Notes under the pieces: model-generated
What the model saw: only the letters and a program-made list of their open reading frames with translations
What the model was told of the DNA's origin: nothing
Databases searched by the model: none
DNA from: Lacrimispora saccharolytica
GTDB lineage: Bacteria > Bacillota > Clostridia > Lachnospirales > Lachnospiraceae
DNA: 64,000 bases
Reading direction: 5' to 3'
Assembly: GCA_016899975.1 (NCBI GenBank)
Contig: JACJJN010000007.1
Location: 55,510 to 119,509, forward strand
Translations under genes and position numbers: made by a program
Shown: positions 53,625 through 61,820 of the stretch, in pieces
How the letters are laid out: the number at the start of each line of letters is the position of its first letter
Position numbering within the stretch: position 1 is the first letter of the stretch

Positions 53625-54704
53625 TTATTTTTTATCCTGGTATTTTTCCTGACCAAGGCGCAGGTCCATATAACTGGCATAGGCAGCAAACGCCGCCGGC
53701 ATCGGATAATGTTCCTGAGCCTCCTGGGTTTCGACAAAAATGAGTTCTTTGTCAAACGCAGTCTCCGGCTCGGCAATCTTCACCACATATCCGGTCATAT
53801 GCCATTCCACATGAGAAAAAATATGCTTTGCATCCGGCAGCGGCAGAATCTGCAGCGGCATCAGCCCTCTCTCTTCCACAAAGGAAAGTACCTGGTCTTC
53901 CATCAGGCGTCCCTCCGTGTTTGGAAATTCGTAAAGCCCTGCCAGCAAACCCTGTTCCGGACGTTTTCTCACCGCCACATGGCGGCCGTCCAGAATCAGA
54001 AGAACGGTCCGCTCTTCGATTCTTCTCCTGGTTTTCTTTTCTTTCACCGGATATGCTTCTATGGTGCCCGTTTTTCTTGCCAGGCACTCTTCTTTCACCG
54101 GACATTTTTCACACAGCGGCGCACCGTTGGGTACGCAGACAATCGCGCCAAGCTCCATCAGCGCCTGGTTAAACGCTCCGGACCTTCCTTTCGGCATAAC
54201 GGCCAGCAGATCTTTTTCCACCCGGCTGCGCACGGACTGCTTCATGATGTCCCCGTCATCCATACGGATCCTTGCCAGGACACGAAGCACATTTCCATCC
54301 ACCGCAGGCACCGGGATCTCATAGGCGATGGACGCGATCGCGCCCGCCGTATAATTTCCGATCCCCGGCAGTGACTTCAGCGCCTCATAATCCGCCGGAA
54401 GCACACCATCATACTGTTCACAGAGGATAACTGCCGCTTTCTGCATATTTTTCACACGATTGTAGTATCCAAGTCCTTCCCACAATTTCAGAAGCTTTTC
54501 CTGCGGATATTCCGCCAGATCCTTCACCGTCGGAAGGGTGCTGGTAAACCGTTCAAAAAACGGCTTTACCGCCTCCACCCTGCTTTGCTGGAGCATGATC
54601 TCCGACACCCAGATGTGATATGGATCTCTGTGGGCTCTCCACGGAAGGTCTCTGTGATTTTTTTCATACCATCCAAGCAATGGTTCAATAATGTTTTCAA
54701 GCAT
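53625..54704 (-). CDS. mutY: Adenine DNA glycosylase MutY
   Basis: 359 residues. The HhH-GPD domain has LPGIGNYTAGAIASIAY and the catalytic Asp in AVDGNVLRVLARI. The iron-sulfur cluster ligands read CVPNGAPLCEKC...C (C-x7-C-x2-C-x5-C). A C-terminal NUDIX-like 8-oxoG-sensing domain follows (RTVLLILDGRHVAVRKRP). Removes A opposite 8-oxoG. ATG at 54704 after AAAGGAG; the open frame upstream is not coding. Divergent from the HAD gene at 54823. Confidence 0.95.
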   Translation of the reverse strand: MLENIIEPLLGWYEKNHRDLPWRAHRDPYHIWVSEIMLQQSRVEAVKPFFERFTSTLPTVKDLAEYPQEKLLKLWEGLGYYNRVKNMQKAAVILCEQYDGVLPADYEALKSLPGIGNYTAGAIASIAYEIPVPAVDGNVLRVLARIRMDDGDIMKQSVRSRVEKDLLAVMPKGRSGAFNQALMELGAIVCVPNGAPLCEKCPVKEECLARKTGTIEAYPVKEKKTRRRIEERTVLLILDGRHVAVRKRPEQGLLAGLYEFPNTEGRLMEDQVLSFVEERGLMPLQILPLPDAKHIFSHVEWHMTGYVVKIAEPETAFDKELIFVETQEAQEHYPMPAAFAAYASYMDLRLGQEKYQDKK

Positions 54705-54822
54705 ATAGATTCTCCTTTGTATATTTTGCCACACTTTCATCAAAAATGCAAAATAAACATTGCTTTTCTTTCTCATTTTGATTAGAATTAAGAAACAAAA
54801 CAAGAAAGCTGAGGAAAAAAAC

Positions 54823-55443
54823 GTGATTGACAGTATCATCTTCGATGTTGACGGTACCCTGTGGGACTCCACAGATATTGTTGCCCGTGCCTGGAACCGT
54901 ATTCTGGAACAGGAAACCAACCTGGAACCTACGCTTACCGGCGCTACGCTGAAAGGCCTGTTCGGCCGCCTGCTGCCGGACATTGCCGCCGTGATCTTTG
55001 AAAAATATGAAAAACAGCGTCAGCTGGAACTGATCGACCTTTGCTGTGAGGAAGAACACCGGGAACTTCTCGCACATCCTGCTCCGGTCTATGAAACTCT
55101 GGAGGAAGCGCTTCAGATCCTGTCCCAACGCTATCCTCTATACATCGTCAGCAACTGTCAGGCTGGCTATATCGAAGTTTTCCTGAAAGCGACGGGACTT
55201 GGACGTTATTTCCAGGATCATCTCTGCCCCGGAGATACCGGCAAAGCCAAAGCCGAGAATATCCGCACCATCGTACGTCGCCATGGTCTGAAATCCCCAG
55301 TCTATGTGGGCGATACCTCCGGTGACCAGAAAGCCTGTCAAAGCGCCGGTGTTCCCTTTGTCTTTGCCTCCTACGGCTTCGGCACTGCAGAGCAGCCGGA
55401 ATATACGATCAAAAAGCCGCTGGATCTGACCAGCCTTTTCTGA
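54823..55443 (+). CDS. HAD-family hydrolase
   Basis: 206 residues, HAD phosphatase with helical cap. Motif I FDVDGTLWDSTD, motif II VSNCQ, motif III Lys in DTGKAKAEN, motif IV YVGDTSGDQKACQSAG. Starts at GTG 54823, after GAGGAAAAAAAC; a longer frame from 54760 lacks a ribosome site. Possibly a phosphoglycolate/beta-phosphoglucomutase-like enzyme; the substrate cannot be assigned. It is the only plus-strand gene between 28.4 and 61.8 kb, followed by a strong hairpin. Confidence 0.87.
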   Translation: MIDSIIFDVDGTLWDSTDIVARAWNRILEQETNLEPTLTGATLKGLFGRLLPDIAAVIFEKYEKQRQLELIDLCCEEEHRELLAHPAPVYETLEEALQILSQRYPLYIVSNCQAGYIEVFLKATGLGRYFQDHLCPGDTGKAKAENIRTIVRRHGLKSPVYVGDTSGDQKACQSAGVPFVFASYGFGTAEQPEYTIKKPLDLTSLF

Positions 55444-55455
55444 ATTTCCAGAGCA

Positions 55456-55508
55456 AAGAAGAGAGTGGATCAAAGAATTGTCTTTGAAACACCCTCTTCT
55501 TTTTTATT
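55456..55508. terminator. Bidirectional terminator
   Basis: AAGAAGAG-GTG and CAAAG pair with CTTTG and CAC-CTCTTCTT; TTTTTT follows on the plus strand. It ends the HAD gene and may end the convergent L,D-transpeptidase gene. Confidence 0.8.
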
Positions 55509-55534
55509 TCATCTTTTCTGTATCTTTGGAAACT

Positions 55535-57598
55535 TTATTGCTGCGGGACTTCCGGCGCCTGTGTCACCTCCGGTGCGGAAGTTGCTTCCGGTACCTGTGT
55601 CGCCTCCGGCGGTGTTGCTTCCGGTGTCGCCGGTACTTCCGTCGGTGTCGGTTCCGGTGTCGCCGGCGCTTCTGTCGGCGTCGGTTCCGGTGTTGCCGGC
55701 GCTTCCGTTGGTGTCGGTTCCGGCGTTGCCGGCGTTTCTGTCGGCACAGGCGTTGCAGTTGGAGTTTCCGTCGGTGCCGCAGTTGCCGTCGGTGTCGCGG
55801 TTGCCGTCGGCGTTGGTGTTGCAGTCGGTGTCGTCTCAGTCACAGCCGCACTTTCCGGCAGGTTCTGTGCCGCGCGTTCCGCGGAATCATCCCTTACAGA
55901 ATATTTTTCCGAATAATAAACAATGATTGGTGTTCCCACCTCAATGTTATTATAAATCTTTTTCGCTACACTGAGAGGAAGGTTGATACATCCATGCGAT
56001 CCACTATTGATATAACGGGTTCCGCCAAAGCTGCTTCTCCATGTGGCGTCATGCAGTCCGATTCCTCCGTTGAACGGCATCCAGTAGGTGACATCCGATT
56101 CCCACTCGTAGCTTCCGTCCGCCTGTTTGGGACCTCTCAGCGTTTTCGGACTGGTCTTGGAAACCAGCTGGAAAATGCCGGCCGGTGTATAACGGCTCTT
56201 CACCATTTTCCCCGTCACACAGCTGCTGTCCACGATCAGCGAACCATCTTTGTAAAACCAGACATGCTGGCGGCTGACATCAATCTCCACATATGTATTG
56301 CCAAAGCCATTGTTGTCCGATGCAAATTCTCTGCTGGCGTAAACCGGCTCTCTTGTTGTTGTCAGATGCTCCTCGATATCCTTTGCCAGCTGTGCCGCCT
56401 CCTGTTCCTGATCGATCTTCCATCCATAGTTGGACTGGGTCACCTTGACGCCCTCATCGATCCCGGTGGCAGGGAATGTCTGCGCCTCACCGTAAGTGTC
56501 CACTGCTTCTGCAAGGCTTGCCACATATTCATTTAATTTCTGATTCCAGACTTCGTCGTTTTTGGAATAACTTCCATTTTCATCCACAGACAGCCAGTCC
56601 TTCATTGTATTTCCGTCCAACACCTGTGTCTGACCATCCGGGAGCTGATAGGTAATGCTCGCGCTGACCAGATCGTTCAGCTGTGCTGCCTGCTCCTCCA
56701 GATTTGAATCTGCCGCAGTGATCTCCGGCTCGCTGTAAACCCCTGCTTCATCCATATCCAACTCTGTGACACCCTTTGCAACGGCATCTGCGATCACAGC
56801 TTTTGCCTGATCCACATCCAGCTGTGTCCCCTGATTCTCTTCCGTCACAACGAATCCATCGCTCTGATACTGAATCTGAGCATTTGTCGGTGCCTGCATC
56901 TGATCCGCCTGAAGCTGCTGGAACTGACTGACCTGTTCCTCCAGTTTCGCCTCGTCATATTGCATAGTCACGTTGATCTGATGCTCTTTATTCCTGGAAT
57001 TTTCCATCAGCCATGCAAACGCATTCTGCTTTTTCAGCAGATCCTGAACGCTGCCGTCCGGCTGATACCGATAATCGATCGTATTTCCCTGTATCTGCTG
57101 ATCTCCGTTGCGGAAATGGATATCAAGCGTATAATTCTGTGCACTTTCCTCAATCACTTTTTCCACCTGCTCCGCAGTCATGCCGCTGCTGTCCATTCCG
57201 TTGATCACAGTTCCATCGAAAAAGTGACTGGTGAAATAAAAGGCACGGTAACCGTAAATTCCAGCCAGAAGAACCACTGCCACCGCTGCAACGATGCCAA
57301 AGATCATCAGTTTCTTTTTCCCTCCTTTTCTGCGGGGACCTTCATCCTCATCATCGTCCTCATCGTATTCGTTGTCGTATTCATCGCCGTCGTAATCGCC
57401 GTCTTCGTCCTGTTCTTCTTCGTCCTCTTCCTCTTTGGCATAGGCATGCGCCGGAATTTCTCCCATCGTATCCCTCACCAGTTTCTGGACTGCCTCCTCG
57501 ACCTGATCCCCTACGCTGATGTCTTCTTCCTCATCCGCGCCGGGAATGTCGAATTCCAGCTCTTCCCACTCCTGCTTCTGATCATCGTCAAATTTCAT
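55535..57598 (-). CDS. L,D-transpeptidase (YkuD) with long P/T-rich tail
   Basis: 687 residues. An acidic cytoplasmic N-terminus (residues 1-95, many D/E), one membrane helix (about 98-120), and two PG-binding-type domains follow. A YkuD L,D-transpeptidase domain with catalytic Cys in SHGCINLPLS (near residue 537) comes next, then about 110 residues of Pro/Thr-rich repeats (unit PTPTEAPATPE repeated three to four times). YkuD cross-links stem peptides of peptidoglycan. The ATG at 57598 lies 7 bases after GGAG; the ATG two codons earlier (57604) is too close. No neighbour shares its function. Confidence 0.93.
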   Translation of the reverse strand: MKFDDDQKQEWEELEFDIPGADEEEDISVGDQVEEAVQKLVRDTMGEIPAHAYAKEEEDEEEQDEDGDYDGDEYDNEYDEDDDEDEGPRRKGGKKKLMIFGIVAAVAVVLLAGIYGYRAFYFTSHFFDGTVINGMDSSGMTAEQVEKVIEESAQNYTLDIHFRNGDQQIQGNTIDYRYQPDGSVQDLLKKQNAFAWLMENSRNKEHQINVTMQYDEAKLEEQVSQFQQLQADQMQAPTNAQIQYQSDGFVVTEENQGTQLDVDQAKAVIADAVAKGVTELDMDEAGVYSEPEITAADSNLEEQAAQLNDLVSASITYQLPDGQTQVLDGNTMKDWLSVDENGSYSKNDEVWNQKLNEYVASLAEAVDTYGEAQTFPATGIDEGVKVTQSNYGWKIDQEQEAAQLAKDIEEHLTTTREPVYASREFASDNNGFGNTYVEIDVSRQHVWFYKDGSLIVDSSCVTGKMVKSRYTPAGIFQLVSKTSPKTLRGPKQADGSYEWESDVTYWMPFNGGIGLHDATWRSSFGGTRYINSGSHGCINLPLSVAKKIYNNIEVGTPIIVYYSEKYSVRDDSAERAAQNLPESAAVTETTPTATPTPTATATPTATAAPTETPTATPVPTETPATPEPTPTEAPATPEPTPTEAPATPEPTPTEVPATPEATPPEATQVPEATSAPEVTQAPEVPQQ
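55619..55743 (-). repeat. 33-bp coding tandem repeat in the transpeptidase tail
   Basis: About 3.5 copies of a 33-base unit encoding PTPTEAPATPE. Being in frame and a multiple of three, it can expand or contract without breaking the gene. Confidence 0.8.
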
Positions 57599-57739
57599 TT
57601 TCATACTCCTCTTAAAACCTTTGCGGACACTTTCTGCCCGCCGTTATATTTTCTCTCCTTCTGCTGCACGATAAAGTATATCATAAATTTTAGAAATTAG
57701 TGATACAAAATCCATTTTCGTGGAAATTTCAGATTTTCG

Positions 57740-58183
57740 TCAGTTTTTCGTAATACTTTTGGGCCTGATTACCCGTTGAACAATATCCGCCAGAAAGATG
57801 CCCACAGCAATTGAACCAGCAATCTGCAGAGTCTGCATAATATAATGGTTCACCAATGCCTGATCTCCCTGGACCGCATTGTAAGCAATCTCATACATTC
57901 CCGCACCCGGTACCATTGGAAGAATTCCAGGAATCAGGAACAATGTCACCGGCGCCCGGAAACATCTTGCCAGGATCTGCGAGATGACCGCAGCCGTCAG
58001 CGCCGCCAGAAAATTTGCAGTTGCCACGGCATCCGTAAAGTGCCCTGCCGCCAGATACACACCCCAGGCAGCTGTTCCGACCAGCGACGAATACACCCAG
58101 AGCTTTTTGGGAATATTCAGAAGGATACAGAATCCAAGGGTTCCAAAAAAAGCACCGATCAGCTGTAACAGAACTTTACCCAT
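57740..58183 (-). CDS. Threonine/serine exporter, small subunit (ThrE C-terminal type)
   Basis: 147 residues, four to five helices, ThrE-family second half (YjjB-like). Segments GFCILLNIPKKLWVYSSLVG and IPGILPMVPGAGMYEIAY are characteristic. ATG at 58183 after GAGAGGCGATAG. It follows the larger subunit gene by about 19 bases; the two halves, fused in Corynebacterium ThrE, form one exporter for small amino acids such as threonine and serine. Confidence 0.88.
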   Translation of the reverse strand: MGKVLLQLIGAFFGTLGFCILLNIPKKLWVYSSLVGTAAWGVYLAAGHFTDAVATANFLAALTAAVISQILARCFRAPVTLFLIPGILPMVPGAGMYEIAYNAVQGDQALVNHYIMQTLQIAGSIAVGIFLADIVQRVIRPKSITKN

Positions 58184-58202
58184 AACTATCGCCTCTCTTT
58201 TC

Positions 58203-58961
58203 TCATAATGCGCCCCGGAACAGCGCCATGGAAATGCCCACACCGATCCCGATCGCCGCTGCGGTCACAAATGCCTCCAGCATCCGCGCGGAACCGGAAA
58301 TATAATCTCCGTGCAGAGTATCATAGATTGCGTTGGTGATCGCCACTCCCGGCACCAGCGGCATGATGGAACCGATGATGATGGAATGCAGATCAAAATT
58401 CCACGGCCACATCCTGGTACACAGAATCGCAGTCACTCCGATCAGAAAAGCTCCGATGGCATTGACCAGAAACACATGCAGATGGATCTTTCTGCATCCC
58501 CAGACTCCAAGACCGCTGATCAGCCCGGCAGCCGCCGCAACCACAGCGTCAGGCACCGCCGCGCCGAACATCAGTGTAAATCCGGTCGTCAGGATCATAT
58601 AGCCCAGAAGATGCGCTCTTGTATCCCCCGGCTCCCGGTAAATTTTTTTGACTTCCCGGAACATCTCTTCCACGGTCATTGCACCACAGCAGAAATTTCT
58701 GGAAATCTGATTGATCCGGTCCACCCGCTCCAGGTTCATCGAACGGTTCTCTATCCTTCGCACGACCGTCATGGAATCCATGGAAGGGTCATCCAGTGTC
58801 ACCGTGAAACCGGTGGTCATCGCAAAAACTTCCGCAGTTTTCAGTTTTGACATTTTCAGCATCCGCAGCATGGTATCTTCCACCCTCCAGGTCTCAGCGC
58901 CGCTCTCGAGCATGATCTCGCCTGCCATGACAACGGAATCCAACAACAGTTTATAGTCCAT
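58203..58961 (-). CDS. Threonine/serine exporter, large subunit (ThrE N-terminal type)
   Basis: 252 residues: a cytosolic N-terminal region of about 110 residues with the ThrE motif SGAETWRVEDTM, then helices with IIGSIMPLVPGVAITNAIYDTLHGDYISG. YjjP-like partner of the small subunit encoded immediately downstream. Start ATG 58961 preferred over the GTG at 58967 because of AAGGTGG. Both genes follow the asparaginase gene. Confidence 0.88.
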   Translation of the reverse strand: MDYKLLLDSVVMAGEIMLESGAETWRVEDTMLRMLKMSKLKTAEVFAMTTGFTVTLDDPSMDSMTVVRRIENRSMNLERVDRINQISRNFCCGAMTVEEMFREVKKIYREPGDTRAHLLGYMILTTGFTLMFGAAVPDAVVAAAAGLISGLGVWGCRKIHLHVFLVNAIGAFLIGVTAILCTRMWPWNFDLHSIIIGSIMPLVPGVAITNAIYDTLHGDYISGSARMLEAFVTAAAIGIGVGISMALFRGAL

Positions 58962-58983
58962 TTCCACCTTCTACTCTTGCCAG

Positions 58984-59023
58984 AGCACATCCCTGCGGTT
59001 TCTCCTGTCGCCCGCAGATGTGC
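58984..59023 (-). terminator. Hairpin between asparaginase and exporter genes
   Basis: GCACATC-CTGCGG and CCGCAG-ATGTGC face each other around 13 bases. The stem is stable but the U-run is absent, so partial readthrough to the exporter genes is possible. Confidence 0.5.
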
Positions 59024-59040
59024 CCGGAATCTGACAACAT

Positions 59041-60042
59041 TTAGATAAAAATATCAAAATTAATCCTTTGATAAAACGCATCCCGGATCTCATTGAAGTT
59101 CTCCGGATTCCGCCCCAGGATCCACATCAGTTTCGTGAGCACCGCCTCCAGGTTCATTTCACGGGCTTCCAGAATCTGAAATTCATCCTTGATCCTCCGT
59201 CCTACCTCATAGATACCCAGATTACTTCCCTCATAGGTCACCTGTGTCGTCATGACCACAGCTTTTCTGCTGTTCTCATAACGCTTCATCAGCCGACTGA
59301 ACTCATCCAGCAGACTGTCGGGAATTCCTCCGGTTCCGAAGCTTTCCACAATGATGCCGTCGTATCTCTGAAAAATATCCTCCAGCACCGCCGGCTCAAT
59401 CCCCGGCGTAAGCTTCAGCAGGAACACCCGCGGATTCCATTCACGGTAAAACCGCACCGGCTCCGTATAGTGTTCCGGCGGAATGTAGCGCACCAGATGT
59501 TCCCCTCTCATAACGGCAAGCTGAGGATAATTGATACTGGAAAACGCATCATAACTCATGCTCCTGGTCTTCTTCGCTCTGGTTCCGGCAATAATCTTTC
59601 CGCCGAACACCAGGCTGACGCCATTGGATTTCTCATCCATCGCATAAATAATGCTGTCTCTCAGATTCATGCTGGCATCTGTGATCTCCATTTCCAGCGG
59701 GCGCTGGGAACCGGTCAGCACGATCGGCTTTGGAGAATTCTGTATCAGATAAGAAAGAGCCGCCGCTGTATATGCCATCGTATCGGTTCCATGGCAGATC
59801 ACAAACCCGTCATATCTGTCATAGTTTTCCTCAATTGCTGCTGCGATCGCAAGCCACTCTTTATAAGTCATATTGGTACTGTCCAGGCTGAACAGGTTCA
59901 GCGCTTCCAGATCACATTTCTGCCGGACAGACGGCAGATACTTCATCAGATCTTCCGCTTCCAGAAGGGGAACCAGCCCTTTCTCCGTATTATGCGAAGC
60001 AATTGTCCCGCCTGTGGTCAGTAAAAGTATTTTTTTCTTCAT
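59041..60042 (-). CDS. ansA: L-asparaginase, type I (cytoplasmic)
   Basis: 333 residues without a signal peptide, hydrolysing asparagine to aspartate and ammonia. Active-site motifs TGGTIAS (Thr near 13) and ICHGTDTMAYTAAALS (Thr-Asp near 85-87) are both complete, and the helix ITDASMNLRDSI is typical. GAGGGAAAA precedes the ATG. A strong promoter and a 20-bp palindrome lie upstream. Placed before the threonine/serine exporter genes, it fits amino-acid handling. Confidence 0.95.
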   Translation of the reverse strand: MKKKILLLTTGGTIASHNTEKGLVPLLEAEDLMKYLPSVRQKCDLEALNLFSLDSTNMTYKEWLAIAAAIEENYDRYDGFVICHGTDTMAYTAAALSYLIQNSPKPIVLTGSQRPLEMEITDASMNLRDSIIYAMDEKSNGVSLVFGGKIIAGTRAKKTRSMSYDAFSSINYPQLAVMRGEHLVRYIPPEHYTEPVRFYREWNPRVFLLKLTPGIEPAVLEDIFQRYDGIIVESFGTGGIPDSLLDEFSRLMKRYENSRKAVVMTTQVTYEGSNLGIYEVGRRIKDEFQILEAREMNLEAVLTKLMWILGRNPENFNEIRDAFYQRINFDIFI

Positions 60043-60085
60043 TTTTCCCTCTTTCTTGACGCACTTGCTGTGTCATAAAGGTAGA

Positions 60086-60105
60086 TTTGGAAGTCTACTT
60101 CCAAA
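60086..60105. promoter_or_regulatory. 20-bp palindrome in the asparaginase leader
   Basis: TTTGGAAGT-CT-ACTTCCAAA, perfectly symmetric, starting about 44 bases before the ansA ATG and about 35 bases after the predicted transcript start. It could be an operator or an RNA hairpin. Confidence 0.5.
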
Positions 60106-60146
60106 CTCATCTCTGCTCTTCTTTCTATTACACTATACCGCTCATT

Positions 60147-60175
60147 ACTATACCGAACATCTGCCCTGCTGTCAA
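60147..60175 (-). promoter_or_regulatory. Promoter of ansA
   Basis: TTGACA (60175-60170), a 17-base spacer and TATAGT (60152-60147) on the minus strand. Confidence 0.75.
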
Positions 60176-60220
60176 TTCCCTCATTGTTTCCTGCTTTCCG
60201 GTCCCCTACTTTTCAAATGC

Positions 60221-60925
60221 TCATTGCCTCCTGCCTCGCGCTCTCAGTTTCCGGATCTTATCCTTCTCTTCCGGAGATACCCGACGAGATTCCAGAATCT
60301 TCTGCAGCGCCTTTCTCCAGACATCCTCTTCCAGGCCACAGTGTTCCAGCCACTCCATCACTTCTTCCGGAAAATGAATATAATAGATGGAAACGGCCCA
60401 GGCTGCGGCCATCCGCACATAGTATTCCCCGGATCTCATATGCTCCAACAGGTCCAACGCCTGCTTCCGGTATTTCTCGCTGACATAATACTGCAGCATC
60501 ATCACCAGGGCGAACCGGATTGTATAAGTTTCTCCCGATTGCAGACACTCCAGCAAAAACGGCCACATTTTTTCCGGATATTCCTTTGTTCCTTTCAGAC
60601 TGCTGCAGAAACTGTCACAGACTGACCAGTTGTCGATGTACGGCAGAAAATCCCGGATCCGCCCTGCCGTCTTCTCAAAGCTGCCGCCGTCAGCCCCGAT
60701 CACCATCCCCCGCAGCACCACTTCCTCAAACAAACATCCCGGTTCTTCCGCAAGGTACTCCTGACATCCTTCTTTCACGATCACCGCCGCCAGTTTCCGC
60801 AGTTTTGGCAGCCGTACTCCAAGAATCCTCTCTTTCGGAACCTCCGGCAGAAGGGACGCGGAAAAATTTTTGTAACCTTCTTCCGCCTCTCGTTTCATCC
60901 ACGCAAGAATCTGTTCTCTCTTCAT
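60221..60925 (-). CDS. AlkD-like DNA alkylation repair protein
   Basis: 234 residues, all-helical ALK/HEAT-repeat DNA glycosylase that removes alkylated purines. The helical-repeat hallmarks YIDNWSVCDSFCSSL (Trp and Asp at the lesion pocket) and YYVRMAAAWAVSIYY are present. The ATG at 60925 overlaps the stop of the methyltransferase gene (ATGA), so the two repair genes form a coupled operon. The longer frame upstream is part of that gene. Confidence 0.88.
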   Translation of the reverse strand: MKREQILAWMKREAEEGYKNFSASLLPEVPKERILGVRLPKLRKLAAVIVKEGCQEYLAEEPGCLFEEVVLRGMVIGADGGSFEKTAGRIRDFLPYIDNWSVCDSFCSSLKGTKEYPEKMWPFLLECLQSGETYTIRFALVMMLQYYVSEKYRKQALDLLEHMRSGEYYVRMAAAWAVSIYYIHFPEEVMEWLEHCGLEEDVWRKALQKILESRRVSPEEKDKIRKLRARGRRQ

Positions 60926-61449
60926 CGGTTTCTCCGCTCCAGATCCAGAAGTCTCTCTTTCTTGTCCAGTCCTCCGGCGTATCCGGTCAGGGAACCGTTT
61001 TTTCCGATCACCCGGTGGCATGGGACGACGATGGCCACAGGATTTCTGTGATTCGCCATACCGACGGCCCTGGACGCCTTGGGACGGCCGATCTGGCAGG
61101 CGATCTCACTGTAACTTCTTGTCTCTCCGTAAGGGATCGTCAGAAGCGCATCCCATACCAGTTTCTGAAACTCGGTTCCCTTCAATTTCAGCGGAAGTTT
61201 AAAGGTTTTACGCTTTCCCTGGAAATATTCTTCCAGCTGGCGCGCCGCCTCATCGGATACCTCCGTCCTTTCCTGCTGCTCCTTTTCCTCCGGAGATTCT
61301 TCCGCAAAATCAATGCCTGTCACATAGGATCCCTCACACCGGATTTCTATTCTGTTTCCGGCGATCTCATAAATATGGCCTGCAGAAATCTCCTTTCCGT
61401 TTTGTTCTTTCTGTTTTTTTTCTTTTTTTATGTTCTCTTCTTCTCTCAT
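60922..61449 (-). CDS. ogt: Methylated-DNA-[protein]-cysteine S-methyltransferase
   Basis: 175 residues. The active-site PCHRVIGKNGSLTGYAGGL (Cys near 143) is perfect, with the preceding helix-turn-helix YSEIACQIGRPKASRAVGMANHRNP. It removes O6-alkyl groups by suicide transfer to Cys. The first about 25 residues are a Glu/Lys-rich extension of low complexity, and the ATG at 61449 has only a distant AGAGGA. A 37-bp tandem repeat lies directly upstream. Overlaps the AlkD-like gene. Confidence 0.92.
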   Translation of the reverse strand: MREEENIKKEKKQKEQNGKEISAGHIYEIAGNRIEIRCEGSYVTGIDFAEESPEEKEQQERTEVSDEAARQLEEYFQGKRKTFKLPLKLKGTEFQKLVWDALLTIPYGETRSYSEIACQIGRPKASRAVGMANHRNPVAIVVPCHRVIGKNGSLTGYAGGLDKKERLLDLERRNR

Positions 61450-61548
61450 TTCTTCTGCTTGCTGTACTTCCTCTAATTTTCTATAATCTTTTGGCTTTCT
61501 GTATTTCTTCTGATTTTCTGTACTCTTTTGGTTTTCCGTATTTCGTCT
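61450..61548 (-). repeat. 37-bp tandem repeat upstream of ogt
   Basis: Two full 37-base units (61475-61511 and 61512-61548; core, minus strand, GAAATAC-GAAA-CCAAAAGA) plus a partial unit down to 61450. Since 37 is not divisible by three, each unit shifts the reading frame. Confidence 0.75.
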
Positions 61549-61615
61549 GACTTTCTCTAACCTTATTTTTCCTGATTTTCTGCATTCCTTCTTCTGTTTC
61601 CAAAACTTTTTCCAT
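61481..61615 (-). CDS. Possible short upstream ORF (44 codons)
   Basis: Highly charged 44-residue frame (MEKVLETEEGMQKIRKNK...) running through the tandem repeat and ending 31 bases before the ogt ATG. It lies 20 bases after a TATAAT on the minus strand (61640-61635) and has no ribosome site. It may be a leader peptide or just chance; weak case. Confidence 0.25.
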   Translation of the reverse strand: MEKVLETEEGMQKIRKNKVRESQTKYGKPKEYRKSEEIQKAKRL

Positions 61616-61738
61616 AGTGAAAGGAATCGTAACTATTATATCAGATCATTGAGAAAATTCCATGAAAATCTGAGTAAAAAATATAACAGTTCCTCTTGCC
61701 GAATGCCTAAAAAGCCTCTCGAAAATCTGTGAAATCCA

Positions 61739-61766
61739 TTGAAAAAACTGAAAAATCTTTTATAAT
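61739..61766 (+). promoter_or_regulatory. Promoter of the MATE gene
   Basis: TTGAAA at 61739-61744, a 16-base spacer and perfect TATAAT at 61761-61766, 55 bases before the ATG. Confidence 0.7.
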
Positions 61767-61820
61767 GAAAAGAAAGCACACAACCTGCTTTACAATATGT
61801 AACCAAGGGGGATTTTTCAA

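Noticed and set aside
55619..55860. Regularly spaced repeats resembling a CRISPR array
   Set aside because: They are in-frame coding repeats of a P/T-rich protein tail without unique spacers; no cas genes nearby.
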